Under the pieces are notes generated by a model. That model was given only the letters and a program-made list of their open reading frames with translations. It was not told the origin of the DNA and searched no databases. From Pyrocephalus nanus (Eukaryota; Chordata; Aves; Passeriformes; Tyrannidae), in the NCBI GenBank assembly GCA_038380795.1, contig CM076270.1, positions 12,337,001 through 12,401,000 of the forward strand: DNA of 64,000 nt, written 5' to 3'. The translations under genes were made by a program, and so were the position numbers. Positions 22,897 through 36,484 of the stretch are shown here, one piece after another (within the stretch, counting starts at the first letter, position 1; each line of letters starts with the position of its first letter).

Positions 22897-23160
22897 GCTC
22901 CCAGCGTGAGCCTGCGGTGGGGCCGGGTGGAGGTGACAGGTATCTTTATCCCACCATGCAGGAGAGCTCCAACATCCCGCTGGCAGGAATTTGTCTGCAA
23001 ATTTTCCCCCATTGAAAGGAGAGAGGGGGCCAGCGAGGCGCGGGTTGAGATGATCGCTTGATTAAGGCTAGGGCAGGCGAGTTGGAGAGCTGGGGCAGCT
23101 CCCAGGGAGCCGTGCTCCCAGCCCTTAACCTCTCCTCGGGAGACCGCAAATTATATCTGT
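22897..23160 (+). promoter_or_regulatory. Duplicated non-coding element A, left copy
   Basis: This block recurs at 35104-35356 in the same orientation. Two runs are identical between copies: 31 bp (22926-22956) and 30 bp (22980-23009). The first holds TGACAG and the tandem GATA-type word TATCTTTATC. The second holds an imperfect palindrome of GGAATTTG facing CAAATTTTCC around TCTG. Similarity continues to the shared 'CCTTAACCTCTCCTC' near 23,123-23,137. Frames across it differ between copies, so it is unlikely to be coding. Most likely an enhancer of HES1; this is inference. Confidence 0.6.
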
Positions 23161-23867
23161 TAATGTATCAGCCCCCTGGTATCCTACAAAGAAGTCGTCT
23201 GGCTAAGTGTGTGTCAGACATTCACAGGAGGAGTTGTTACCTTTTCATCACTTCATCATTTTCATCATCATCATTTCATTTATCTTGCAACACGCTTTAA
23301 CCCAGTGAGTCCCGGGGAAGGCAGGTGAAGAGGCTTGCCAGCCCAGCTGGACCCTAAATATGAGCAGGAGACACTGGCTGCAAAGGGGGTTTGAAGAGCA
23401 GAGAGAAATGGTTTTATCAGCTGTCCCATGAAAATGGGAAGCCCTCTGCCATGGACACAGGAGTATTCCAGCCCTACTTCCCATCTTGCTCCTCTGCCAG
23501 CCTGCCACACGGGGATGTGCAGAGCTGGGGTCCACTCTGCTGGAGACCAGGAGTGGCCGGAGGGAGGATGCTTCCCGGGTATACTGGGGCTGGGGAGGAA
23601 GGGGGTATGTCACGCACTCCCCTGGGTGCCAGAAGTGATTTACACAGTGCACCCGAGAGCAGAGTCAATTAAGGTCACATTTCTGTGTTGCTAAACAACA
23701 GGCGGCTCTGGGTTCAGGCCCGCTGAAAAGGAAACAAAAGCCACCCCTTGAAATGGGGGCTTTGAGTGGGTTCAAAGGAGCACGGAACAAAAGGCGGGCT
23801 TTGTGGTTGCCCTCACCCGCGCCTTCCCCGGCCCTTCCGCCACCAGAGACACCGTTCATGTGGCAAG

Positions 23868-24035
23868 GGGGAGCTTTTAATTGTCCAGCACAAACAATGC
23901 TGGCATATTTAGGCCGGCCTCATTACAGAGCCATCCGAAATGCTTGAGAAGCATTCCCACCGCTTAGCATAAATAGCAGAAACACTCTTTCACCAGCAGA
24001 ACAGGTCCCATCTGCTCCCAGCCCGGCCTCACCTT
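23868..24035 (+). promoter_or_regulatory. Duplicated non-coding element B, left copy
   Basis: Recurs at 36485-36660, same orientation and same order relative to element A. Shared words include CATTACAGA (23921), TTCCCAC (23954-23960, an RBPJ core) and CATAAATAGC (about 23,968). An inverted repeat, AATGCTT - GAG - AAGCATT (23939-23955), occupies the same position as a different inverted repeat in the right copy. Confidence 0.6.
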
Positions 24036-27000
24036 GACTTGCGATGGTGAGCTCACAGGGTTGGTCCCTCTGCCCTGCTTCTCCTAAACTCTGGTGCAGG
24101 AATCTGCCTCCCTACCCTTGGCTCACCTCACTGTAGCATGCTTCATGTACCCCACAGGAGCAGAGGGCAGAATCCTCAGGGATTTGCAGCAAGGGGTACT
24201 TGACTGTACTGGCTGCCGTGGCAGTTCTGGCTGGGGTTTGCTCTGCCCACCCAGCTCCGGCAGCTTGGCCAAGGTTGCTGGAGTATCGAGGGGCATCACA
24301 CATGACTCCTAACTGGACAAGGCAGTTTGCACGTGGCCCCACTAGGTGCTGCCTGATGTCCCTCATGGGGAATGAGACAGGCCTTGGGGACTTTCCCCAG
24401 GTGGTCTGGGAATAACATGGACATTTCCCAGAGAAATCCAAACTTGACTGTGAACCAGAGTCTGGGCTCCTCATGGCCATAGCTGTTTCAAGTTTACACC
24501 TCACTGCACTTCTCAAAGCTCCCTACCAGCTTCCCAGCTGGTGCATGGGTGCCCTGGATCAACCCGCCCTGGCAGCCGTGGGCGCCTGGTGCAGGGCAGC
24601 CAGGACAGTGAGCCTGTTTCCACTGCATGGGTCCTGGCAAAGAGCCTCATCAGCCCACAGAGCTCAAAGCAAGTGGCGTTTCCCAACCGATACCTGATCC
24701 GGGAGCTGGAATGGAGTCGGGAGACTGCTGAGTGCCTCCTTCACCATTCCCGTTGTGGGCTCCGCACTGCTGGGCTGGATTTTATGGTACCGTGGTTTCT
24801 GCCAGCAACCTCTTCCTCCCATTTGCCCCCCTTTCTTGCAGGCAACCAGCTCCCCAGACCTCCCAGTTTATTAAAAATCCTGGGTACCTTGGAAGGGACA
24901 ACACAATAGTGTACTTGTTACAGCTGCCTGGTATTAATGGACTGCCCTTTTTGATTTTAGAGTGGAACTTTTGGCAGAAAACCAGCATCCAAAAGGGAAA
25001 ATGGCTGTAAAATTCAGCAAAAAGGGGGGGGGGGGAGGGGAAACAGTCCCCAGCTTTGATCAGAAAAGCTTGAAGATGAATCAGCCCCTGGTGCCCAGGC
25101 AGATTTGCTGAAGTTTGGATGCAAAAAAGGGAGCCAGGGCTGGTGCAGAGAGGGCTAGCTGGGGTGGAAGGGAGCCCTGGCAGCCAGAGGTTCAAAGGCC
25201 TCTGCAGCGAGGAACAGAACTGGAGGATTATTCACTTTCTATATTTTCACTCCTGTAGCACATATGGGAATCTAATTGGCTGGGATGAGAAATACAGCTA
25301 GACAGCTTACAAGTGGACTAGGGAAGACAAAAATATTTGCAGCTGCAAGCCATTAAAGGCAAACCCAGCCTTGCTCTTACCCTTTAATTACCCTGCTGTA
25401 CACTTTCCTCCACGTATCAGAGCTAATGTCAGCCCTAAAACCTTTCTGATCTTAAAAGGATAATGCCTGGCTGCACCAGGGTAGCAGCACTCCAGGCACA
25501 GTGAGGGCTATATACCTTGCAGGGCATCAGTCTTCAGCTTTCCCCCACCACCCCGATGTAGACCCCAACACTGCCCCTGCAAGGCTGACAGAAGCCCTGA
25601 GCCTGCTCAAAGGGATTAACTTTGCTTTTTGTGGAGGGAGGGCACCCAGCCTTGTGGAGTTGGGGCTTCCCAGGTAGCCTGTGATTTGCAAGGTCTGGCC
25701 AACCTCATTCCAGCATAACCTTGCTGTTATAGCATGTGGCGAAGGCTTTTGTAGGGATCATCCCTGTGCTCCCACAGCCTCCCCAGTCCTCACTGCTGCT
25801 GCTGCATTTCAGCTGAGCTGCTTATTCCCCAGGATCCAAAAACACTTGCCAAGGAAATTTCTCTTTTATCGGCACCTGGACTCACCCCGATGGCTGGAGG
25901 TAAAGGGTGACGGAATGACCTCATCTCCTCATCTCCACCATGGCAGCCACATGTCCAGGTCACTCTTCCCAGTGCCATGAGCATTACAGGCTGCCCAGAG
26001 GGCCATGATGCCCTTGGCCACAGTGCAGCACACTGGGGTGCCAGCAGCACAGCACTGCCTGTGGGGGTTTGGTGAGGGGTGATGGGGCAACCAACAGAGC
26101 CCAGCCTGCCTGGCCACCACCGTGCTACTCCCAGCTCTTTGACTGCTCATTTCCTTTTCTGCTGCTGCACTGACACCAAAGATGTTATTCCAGGTGCTGG
26201 CCCTGGCCCTGCTCACTCCCCCACATGCTTCACCCCACTTCTCCTGAAACCTGAGGAGAACTGAACTCATTTTATGCCATTTTATTTCAATGCTCTAAGG
26301 GTTAACCTTGTGCCAGGCATTTTTAATCCTGCTATAAACACGGGAAAGAAGGGGCCCTCCAACTTTACTTAATGAGCAATTTTTTACTGATTTTTATGAA
26401 GCTTTGATGCAATCTCCTTTCAAATACATGAGCTTGGGGGGAGAGGAGTCTGGACCCATTTTAAATTGAGCTTAAAGTTGCTTGGCAGCCCTGGAGGGCC
26501 ATTGCAGGACATAGGCAAGGACCCCAAAAGATGGGGAAAGACCCTCAGGTGGAAGATGTGAAGTGAATTCATGGTGCTTGCACTAGTTTGAGATGTTAAA
26601 CCCAGGTGTACACCTGGAAGCGTTGGTGCTGGGACTGTGCACCAGGGTGTAGGCAGAGGTCTCCCTGGTCCTGAGTCCCCGCAGCACCCCTTCTGGGGCT
26701 GAGAGAACTGCCCTGCTTCTGGGGAAACAAAGGACAGCAAGGACCTGCAGGGGCAGAAGGTCTCAGAGCCCATCGTTGCCCTTGGACATCTTTGCCGGAG
26801 CCATTGTGTGAGAGGTGTGTGGGGGTGACACAGCGTCCCTTGCATTGCCCAGGACCAGTGGGTGCAGCACAGCAGAGGCAGCACAGAGCAAGGGCAGAGA
26901 TTCAGCACTGCCAGCAGCCTCAGGGGCAGGTCCTGGCCTGTCTCTCTCCTGCCAGTGTCCTAGTGGCAGTTGAAAATCAAACCCCAATGGGAAGACGATG

Positions 27001-30000
27001 CCTAGGGCCGGGCTAAGGGCCAAAGGAGTGATGCTAGCCCCTCCATAGGGTGTGGGCTAGTGAAGATCATTCCAGGCATCATGTCCCCAGTAGAAATTTG
27101 GTGTGAGCTGCTCTCACCCCATGGTGGGGGTAGATGTTCCCTGTGCCTCCCAGGAGAGAATTGGCTGGGGGACACATCTCAGGTCAGGGAGCCAAGGAGG
27201 TTGTCACATGCTCGGGCCAGCATTAGGGGTGCTTCTGGCTCTGTTCCTGGCTCTGTCCTGCGTGGCTGCTCCCAACCCCTGTCAAACCCTGGGGGGCAGC
27301 ACAGGGGGAGCAGGGGCTCCAGATTGGAACCACATGGAAGCACATTTGCAATGAATTAGGCTAGGAGCCAGCAGCTCTTGCTTGGCTGGGTGTGCAGCCA
27401 ATCGTTGGGGATTGTCGGCTCCTCCCAGGTTTCCACAGCGGATGTTCCCTGGCCAGAGTGCAGCTGGGCTCTGCACTGAGCTGTAGCCAAGGCAGCCCAG
27501 AAGGAGATGAGCACACGTGCAGGGAGGGACCCCTGACCACACGCACAGCCCCACTGGGTTTAGCGGGCCCCCACACGCTTCCAGCCTGGCCTGGGGATGG
27601 TCTCAGGGGAAGAGGATGCCCCAGTGCTCTAGAGGCAAGGAGGTAGTGGTGCACAGGAAGGATTATTTAGCCACTTCCCAGCCTGGCAGCCCCGGGGTGA
27701 GAGGATAGCTGCAGTAGGCATCATGTCTCCCTGCCTGCCCTGACTTACCAGTCCCTCAAGCTGCACCTGAAATTCAGCAGCTGGGGAGCCCTGGCTCAGG
27801 TGTTGGTGTGAAATCATATCTTGGGGTACCTGAGAAAAGGGCTGACTCAAGAGATGGGGAAGAAAAGCTCCACCTGGAAACCCTCATGGAGCAGGGGAGG
27901 GGGGAAGGGGAGGGGCAAGAGGGTGAAGTCAGTGGTTCAGAAAGTCTTTGAGTGTGCATGTCAAAGAATGACACTAACAACTCATGTGACAACCTGCCAG
28001 GAAAACTTTTCAGATCATAATTCGCATAGCGTTTGTATCATGTTCCCTTCCTGTTTAAAAAGGCAATATGGAAACCGTGCAAGGGGTTATTTGCTGGTCA
28101 GGCTGATCTGCTGGTTATGCTCTCTGTCACGCGCGTCCCTTTAGGAAGTGATGCCACCGTGAGGGACATAATTTCTAAGAATAACACCATCCCATGCACT
28201 AGTCTCCAATGCTCTTTGTTCTAATTATTCATTCCCAATCATAGAATAATGGCTAATCATCAGTGGTGGGTGCATACTAAGCCCCTGGCAGAGAAAGAAA
28301 TTGGGCTACCCCCACCACACCATCTTCCCTGGTGGTGTGTCCTCCAGGGGATGCTGCCTTCCTGTGCCCATCCCAGCTGTTTCAACTTTCACACACCCAT
28401 CAGCAGTATTCCACTGATCCTGACCCACCTCTAAAGGACAAATCCGGGGGGCACCCAAAGCCCCTGTGCAGCTGCAGACCCAGAGCACAGTGCTCAGATG
28501 GATGTGTGAGGGCCCCAGTGGCACTGTGGCTCTCTGATAAGGCCATGTCTGTCTCTTGTTTTGTGAGTGAGGGTATTTATGAAATGATAGGCTGCAGTGT
28601 TAATCTATGTTTGGCAAGGGAGCACTCCAGCAGTGTGGCAGCTGGGCACAGCTGGCAAAAGCTTCTTTCTGCAGTTAGGGCAGGAAGGTGTTTGGGGAGG
28701 TCCTGGAGATCAGCCTGTCTGCCAGTGGCTTTCACCTCCCGCACTTTATACAGCCTCTGCTTCCATGTTGTCCATGCCCAGCTCTGGGCACAGAGGGGCT
28801 GGGGCAGGAACATCCCGACTGGGTCAGTTGACCTGAGCCCCACACGTGCTCCCATCATGGCCCTGAAACAACAGCGGCCAAAACATGACTCCCCCTTGGA
28901 TTTTTTAACACCCATATAGCGCTGGTGAAGGAAGAGAGGCCACCGCCAGGGAACATCTGGGCTCCATTGCTCATTGTCTGGCAATTAATGTCAGCGCTGA
29001 AGACAGAAGGGACGTCAGATATTAAATAAACATGACTGCACTCCGCAGACCAAACCAGTGCCCCTGGGGAAGGCACACATGCACCCGCACCCACAGCTGC
29101 CCCCGCACGGCCCCAGCCAGGGCGTGGTACAGGCGGCTCGCCGCACACACGTGTGACACAGCCACACGCTCGCCCGCTCCCACACGGCTCGGGTTTCATG
29201 TCAGCAAAGGCAGAGCAGGGGAAAAAATAGAGCTCCTTTTCCGTTTTGGTTTTCCAGGAGGCAGATTACATCTGCAAGTGTAGAAGCCACCGAAAACGCT
29301 ACCCCATGAAACAGGGGGATGAACAGAAGGTGGTCAGAGACCCTTGGGGCCTGGGCTGGCTGGTACCCCCCATCTAAAGCTGCTGCCTGGAATCTCACCC
29401 CTGGGCTGGACACATGCCTGCAGCAAGGAGCAGCCACGTGCTGTTCCACATGGGAACACACCACATGGGGGCCATGCAGGCTGTGTCCTGCCTTTACCTG
29501 TGAACCCAGCCCCTCCTGCTGCCCCCACAGTCCCAGCACAGCCTGACATCCCTCAGGTTTCTGTGCATCCTGCAAGCCCAGCCAACGGGAATGGACAATC
29601 CCACCCTCCCTTCCACCAGGTTGTTAAAGGCTGTGTTTCCCCCCTCTCCAACTTCGATGGACACCTAAAGGCTTTTCTCCCACTCTTTCCCAGCCTGTGC
29701 TCTGAGGAAGAGCAAGCATGAGAGCAGCTGGACCCTCAGAGAACAGGGAAGGCTGCTTGGCCACTGCAGGGTGACAGACATGCCACAGCACAGTTCTGGT
29801 GACTGTCAGCTCTGGGGATGAGAGAGCCCATGCACCTTTTAGTTCACAGGCCAGGGCAGCTATGCACCACAGCTGCCTGGTGCCAGGCAGAGGTGCCCAG
29901 TCCAACTCACAGGGCATGCTGGCCAGGCCCCGAGCAGGACCTGGGTGCAGCACTATCCCTGGGTGCAGGCAGAGGCACTGAGCTGCTCTGATGTGTGTGT

Positions 30001-30934
30001 AAGAGTCACATGACAACATTGGGGTAAGGCACAGACGACTGCATGGCATGCAGGTGTGCAGCATGCTCTTGATTTCTGTCTACTGCTGCTACTTTTGCCG
30101 CATCACTGGAGCGAATTTTCCTCCATCCTGGCATCTTCTGTTAAACGGGGCACATTTCAGCAAGGCACATTCACGCTGCGCAAGTGCAGGGGGAAAAGCA
30201 AACCACAGCATGCTGGTAGGTGCCCAGACTCAGCCTGGGTAGTCCAACCCTCCTGACCTTAAACTTGTGGGTCCTGTAAAGGGCAATGTGGAAAGGGTTG
30301 GGCAGTGAAACGTGTCCTGTCACACAGGAGAGGAGCATGGCACCAGCCAAGGGCAGCACACAGGGCCTCCTGCTTCTGTGGGTGGCAGGAACTCATTAGC
30401 TCAGCGCTGGCTGTGCCTACTTTATTCTCTGGCAGCTTTTGTTCCCTTACAGAAACGTAGTCTCTCTCTCCCTCGCCCTTAGCCCCTTTTAATATTAAGG
30501 TCAATAGGTTGATGATTAAGCAGGAAAAGGGCATGAAGAATCAACCAAATTAAATCTTGTGTGCAAACAGGTGGGTGTGAAATTTCAATCAATGGCTGGT
30601 TTTAGCAGGGACCCCTGGGATCACAATTTCCCAGGGGAAGATTGGGCAGCCCCAGGGAGATTTTGGTACAAAAACTCCAGACATGGGAGAATAGAAAAAA
30701 GTCTTCTCAAAAACCAATATTGACAAGGTCCCTGTGTTTGCACCCCAGCTTTCCCCGGCAGCACAAAGGGAGATGATTATCCCGAGTCCAGTGGGGAGGG
30801 GATGACGGGAGCTCAAAGGTGAGCCAGGCCCCCCTCCGGCTCCCTTGGCCTCAGCTCCTCCGCTTAATCCTCCTCTCGTCCAAGCTTTGAAGTCGCCAGA
30901 GGTCGAATATGGGATGTAAATCACGTTAGCCGCA

Positions 30935-31330
30935 GTGTGTGATCACAACGCCCCTGAGAGACAATGCCGTGCTTCCCCCGGTGCCCGGACATCCCGCCGA
31001 GCCGTGGCCGGCGCTGGGCTATAAACATCCCCGGGCTGCGGACGAGAGCGGATGGGCTGCGGCAGGGGCACCCACGGCAGGCACCCCCACGGCAGGCGGG
31101 ACAGATCCTTGTGCTCCTCTGGGAGCGGGACCCACAATGGGCACTGGCGCCCAGCGGCCGTGGGGCTGCCGATAGCAGGAGACGCGTCCCTGGGATTAAT
31201 TAGCAAGGGCTGCGGCTGCGGAGCGATGTAAAACACGAGCCGTTCTCTGGGCGTTGGTTCCCAGGGCTGTCCCGCAAAGCTGCACATCTTGTAAGCATTA
31301 GCATCGCGTAAGCGGAGCATGCAAAGAAGG
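30935..31330. promoter_or_regulatory. CpG-rich block with an N-box
   Basis: A compact CpG-rich segment in the desert. It includes ACACGAGCCG (31233-31242), the same ten bases found at the HES1 promoter N-box (9963-9972). It is followed by AT-richer, site-dense sequence to about 31,390. No exon recognised. Confidence 0.35.
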
Positions 31331-34300
31331 ACCTGGGGCTTATTGGGCTGTAAACTGCCCTGTTCCCGTTACAGTAACGACAGTGCTGGTGAAGAAATAT
31401 GCCTTTAGCACACGAGGCTTTTGAACCAGGTGTGCCGGAAGGAAACATAGGAGGGTTTGGAGGCTCTGCTGTCACCAGTGGGGTAATAGAGAGAGAAACA
31501 AAGCAGGCGTGGGAAGAAGCAGAAAGAGGCACCAAGGAGATGCTACCCTTGTCCCCAGGGCTGCTGTGCCTTTCAGCCCTTTGCATTTATCTGCCCCAGA
31601 CCCAGCCTGCCAGTGCTCAGTTCCCCTGCTCTCTGGTGTGGGGCTGCGCACTCTGCCCTCCACTTGGGAAGTTCAGACCCAGGGTGCAAGAGGTGACAGA
31701 GAGACAGCATGTAACTGCTGGCTCCTTGGCTCTGGTTTGATGCCCTTTGCTCTGCCTTGCTCCAGCACTTCCTCTGCCTCCCACGGTACCTGAAAAGATG
31801 TGGCACAGGGGGTTTGCTGCCTGAAACAGAACAAGGGCACTGTCACCTGGAGGAGCAGCCCTGAGCACCAAGAGCTTCCTTGTCCTGAGGAAAAATCACC
31901 TATATTTAATCTTCCTTTAGCCAAGGAAGCAGCCTCCAAAAATAGTGACAATGGACCCTAACAATTAGCCCATTTCCTATTTTCCATGCTACCAAAAATG
32001 CATCCATTCCCTGCAGGCAGCAAGTTGGCTGTTTAAAGTCTTTTTTCACCATTTCACACCCAAACCAGGACTGTTTGTCCAAGACCAGCACAGATCTGGA
32101 TGAAATGCATTTCAGGCATGTCCCCATTAGTCTGGCTCCAAATGCCCCTGGTTTCTTCCTGGAGCTGCCACCTGTTTTGGTGGCCCTGGCAGATTTTGCC
32201 AAGTGGGTGCCTGGTGGGAAACACATGACTTGTCATCCTCCCCACATGGTTACAAGTGATGGAGAGAGTGATGGGTGATGTCAGGGAACTGAACCCCATG
32301 GCATCAAACCTCTGCACATACCTGCTAACAGGCACCAGGCAGAAGTATCAACCGAGCTCACCCCTGACCCCTGGGCTCCCCTCCACTGCCCTGCAGCTGG
32401 AGGGACTGTTCCATTGCTGCTCTCTGCTGCAGTGGCCAAACACAGGACCCTGGCAGTCAGAAAATATCTGTTTTCAAAGCCCTTTTCCTTTCTTCTTAAC
32501 TGGGAGACCAGATGATTTTTTTTTTTTTTTTAAACAAAAATATGTTGTTATTGTGGAAAATATCTGCTTTCCACAGAAAATGTCTTGCATTCGCTGGACA
32601 CATTGTGGACCATACAAGAAAACATCTGATGTGCTTCCAAAACCGCTGGGGCATTTCTTTTCTTACTAGAGTGGAAATTTTCTTCAGGAAACAAGTTTTA
32701 CCTAGTTTGCACTGACATTGGCTGCAATAGAAAGCAAGCAGCCTTGTCCCCATGTCACCCCTCCATCTCCAGGAGGTGTCACTGTGGCATGACCAGGCAC
32801 CCAAACCTGATGCACAAACCCTGGCACTGGCCTAAGATTTGGCCCAAGTCCCAATTACCAACACCCACCCAAGCCAGCCCAAAGGGCAACCATAGCTTTT
32901 TGGGGCAGTATGATACCTGTTTGAGAAACAGAGAGAAAACCATTTTATTTTAGTCCTATCAACAGCTCCCTGGTGCCATGTGAAAGCCAAGGGGAGCACA
33001 ATGTGCCCACCCTCCTGGGCACTTATGGAAGATGCCTTTTTCTGCCCCACTGCATGACCCACCCTGTACAGCAGCACTCCTGTTTGGCCAAAATCATAAG
33101 AAAGGTCTGAAATTTAATGTGGAATAGGAATGTTAGACTATTAGACCTGGAAAAGTGACCTGACTTTATCACCGTATCTTCTGCCCATATTGCTGGTATT
33201 TCACAGTGTGAAGTACCAAGAATACCCAAGATTAACATGTGTTTAACATTAGTCAGTATGGCTGTACAGCATCAACGTGAATTGAAAGTTTATCAAGCAA
33301 AGTCACAACTAAACATTGCCATTTCAGTTTTAAAGACATCCATGTCTTTAAAATTCATCTGTGATTAACATAGATCTTAGGATGGTGATTACATCATTGG
33401 TTTTCCTACTGTGTCTGTAACACAAGGGAGGATGCACTTGAGGATGACTGTTATGGTCCCTCCAGAACAGCTCCAGCTGGATCTGAGTCTGACAGCCCAG
33501 GACCTAAACTCTGACTGCACCCTTACCAGTTGGAGACTATTCCTTAGCTCTGTTTCCCTCAGCAAATCTTCTGGGCACAGCAAAGAAAATTGCCTGTGCC
33601 TTCCCACCTGACACATACCTTGTTCACCAACCACTCCTCACCAAGTGTTTTTAAGTTCAAACCCTGGCTCTCCTGGCACACTGGAGAGCTGGGTGGCTCA
33701 TTAGGCAAGGGTTGGCTTCTCCAGTGACAAACCCTGTGAAGAAGCTGCAGTGCCATGTGACACAGCCAGCCGGGACACAAACATCTTCTCAGTTTCTCTT
33801 TTTTTCTTTTTTTCAAACAGACTTCTGAGAAAACATCTGCTGTGTCCCAAGCCTGCACCAGAGCTGAAGATCAAAATAAAGGACTTTTGTCTTTTTATTA
33901 AGCATTTTAGCAAACGTGACTATTACATTCATATTATATTTCCCTGTTTTGTACAAACATGTTTAAGTCAGCACTAAGAGGATTACGTTTATGGCACACC
34001 AATCTCTGCTCAAATGGGTTGACTAAAGAAACTCTTGTTAAACAGTATTTTCTCTAATGCCTGTTGCTTTTCTTCCTTGCTTTAGTGCTCAGACATCTAT
34101 CCAGGCTCCCTAAATCCACCCTCTCCATAAGCTTTCAGATCAAGACTCTTCGCCCCGCTGCCCCCCTCCACACTCTTTAATACAGCTGAAGATGAACATT
34201 AGCGCTTGGTTCAACTGCATTGGAAAGGGAAAGGGCAGATTCATCAAAATCTTTATACCTCCATAGAAAAATGTAGCCTTTTGCCTTTCCTCGAGTGAAT

Positions 34301-34549
34301 GTCTTTTCTAGAGGGTATTCATTTAGGGGTATGGTCTGTTTTTGCAGACAGCTCCACAGACATTGACATTTTTTTTCTTTGCTGGGTTAAGACGCCTTCT
34401 ATAGGCTTTCAGTCTTCATTTGTTACTTCTTTATTATCCAAGAGGGGTTTTTCTTTTTTTTTTCCTTCTTTTTTTTTGTTTCTTTCCAAGGAGTTGACTC
34501 GGTTCTCTGAAGAGAGCAGTGGTAGTCAGGCTCATTATTATCTCAGACC

Positions 34550-34695
34550 CTTTTTCATCGGCCCGGCAGGCCGGCCGGGGCTGCGGGGCCATTGTGGCAG
34601 AGCAGCAGGTAGCTGTGGCACGGCGAGGTCAGCGCTTCGGCCGGCACAGCGCCTTTGTGCGCCCGCCTCGTGCTGCTGGCTCCGTTTGTCCAGCG
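34550..34695. promoter_or_regulatory. CpG-rich patch before element A right copy
   Basis: A short CpG-rich stretch between AT-rich sequences, about 400-550 bp before element A (right). The left copy of A is also preceded by a GC-rich patch (about 22,675-22,810), but I could not align the two patches. Confidence 0.3.
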
Positions 34696-35103
34696 GTGGG
34701 AAAGGTCAGGAGCTTGCTGCTGCTCTGTACCTGAGTTTTTGTCTCCAGCCACTGCTGGGAGCTTATGTAAATAATTCACTGGAAAGCAATCGTTGGATCT
34801 GGGAGGGGGACAGAGTGAAAGGGTGGAGATGTGCTGGCAGGGATGAGGGTGGTACCAGAGCTACCTGGTCCCTCAAACACACTGCGTCTTGGCCAGACAC
34901 TGGGACTGGCAAAGGCATCACAATTCAAGTGGTGCTTCAGGACCTGCCGTAGCAGAAACCAGAGGTAAGGACTCCAGCCTATTCACAGCAGGGCTCATTG
35001 TGTCACTGTGGGCCATGCGTTATCTTAGGGAATGTGCTCCTCCAGGGAGTCCTCACGATCCTTTCCCACACTTCCTGTAGAAAGCATGGAGCTCCCCAGC
35101 CAT

Positions 35104-35356
35104 GCTCCCAGCATGAGCCATTGTTGGGGACAGGTGGAGGTGACAGGTATCTTTATCCCACCACGCAGCTCCAACAGAGAGAGCTCCAACATTCCACTGG
35201 CAGGAATTTGTCTGCAAATTTTCCCCTACTGAAAGGAGTGAGGGGGCTGATATGATGGCTTGTTATGACTGGGGCAGGAGAGGCGGAGGGATGAGGCAGC
35301 TTCTGGGAAGCCATGCTCCCAGTCCTTAACCTCTCCTCCACAGCCTGATAATTTAG
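35104..35356 (+). promoter_or_regulatory. Duplicated non-coding element A, right copy
   Basis: Counterpart of 22897-23160, with identical runs at 35133-35163 and 35197-35226. Relative to the left copy it lacks about 17 bp near 35,244 and has an extra 'CTCCAACAGAGAG'-like segment near 35,169-35,181, which looks like a small local duplication. Offset from the left copy is 12.2 kb. Confidence 0.6.
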
Positions 35357-36484
35357 TGCCTTAGTGGGGCATGTTGGCTCCAGCCATGGGGCAGAGGGTG
35401 GGCGTTAAGGATGATGTGATCCCAATTAGCAGTCGCTGTCTAAAAGACACCAGCTGTGGCTGGGAGGGAAGGTGCCTGGCCAGCAGGCATGGCTCCCTCC
35501 TGCCCTTGCAGCACTGCAGGACTGTGCTGATGCTGGGTGCCCATACTGGGTGCCCAAGTGCTCCCTAGCCACCCTTGCCCAGCCAAAGGTGAAGCAGAAG
35601 GGGAACAGCCCCCCTGGCCAGCTGTACCCCCATATCCCATATCCCAGCCTAGTACACTAAGCTCATTGGCAGGAGTCCACATGAGAATATTGATGGCTAC
35701 ACCAAAATCCATCATGCTCAGCCCCCACCAGTATGCTAAAAGCTCTTGCCATTTCCTCTTTTATCACAGCTTTAGCAGGAGAGCTCCCATTAGCTTTATA
35801 CATCATCCCTGGGGAAATAGTGCTGATAGATGTGTGAGATCAGGCAGGTGGATTTTCTTTTCATCACATATGCTAGAAGAGCTTTCCACTGCTAAAAGCA
35901 AGAGGAGATTGAGCCAGCTCAGAGGAGACTGCTAATGATTCACCCGGAGGGTCATGGCTGGATTTCAGGCTGCTTGCTTTCTGCTGGTGCCTGGATGCTG
36001 CCTGGCCCAGCAGATAGAGCAGGATCTGGCCCAGAACAGCACTAACTTAGAAGGACTTTCCTTTGGGCTGGACTCCCCATTTCCCCTTGCATGGACACTG
36101 GTCCTCTCCCAGCGCAGCATTTCACCCCAGCAAATTCCCAGAACAACCACGGGCTGAAAGCGGCTTTGCTATACCAGAGGAGAGATGGCATCCCTGGCTG
36201 TGCCCGCCCTTTCTCACTCCAGTGTGTTTGTGCCGGCTGTTGCTCCCCCCGAGCTCACCAAGCTGGTGCTCACACACACCCACACGCGTCAGGAATGTGA
36301 AGGAGCCCTGGGCATGGGATCCACAGCGCCTTTTGCATGAACATTGTGACTGCTGAGGTTTTATAACCCAGAAAATCTGGGCTCTGAAGGGCTCTATCTG
36401 GCAGGGTGGGAGGCGTGCTGCCCTGCCCAGAGCCCCTTTTGTGCCATTGTGCCTTTTCAGCATTGCATTAAGGCAACCAAAGAA

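Noticed and set aside
22549..23061. 170-codon frame across element A (left)
   Set aside because: The right copy of A does not keep this frame (indels not in multiples of three), so the shared sequence is not being kept as protein.
28332..28919. 195-codon plus-strand frame in the desert
   Set aside because: No domain, no splice context, composition of random sequence.
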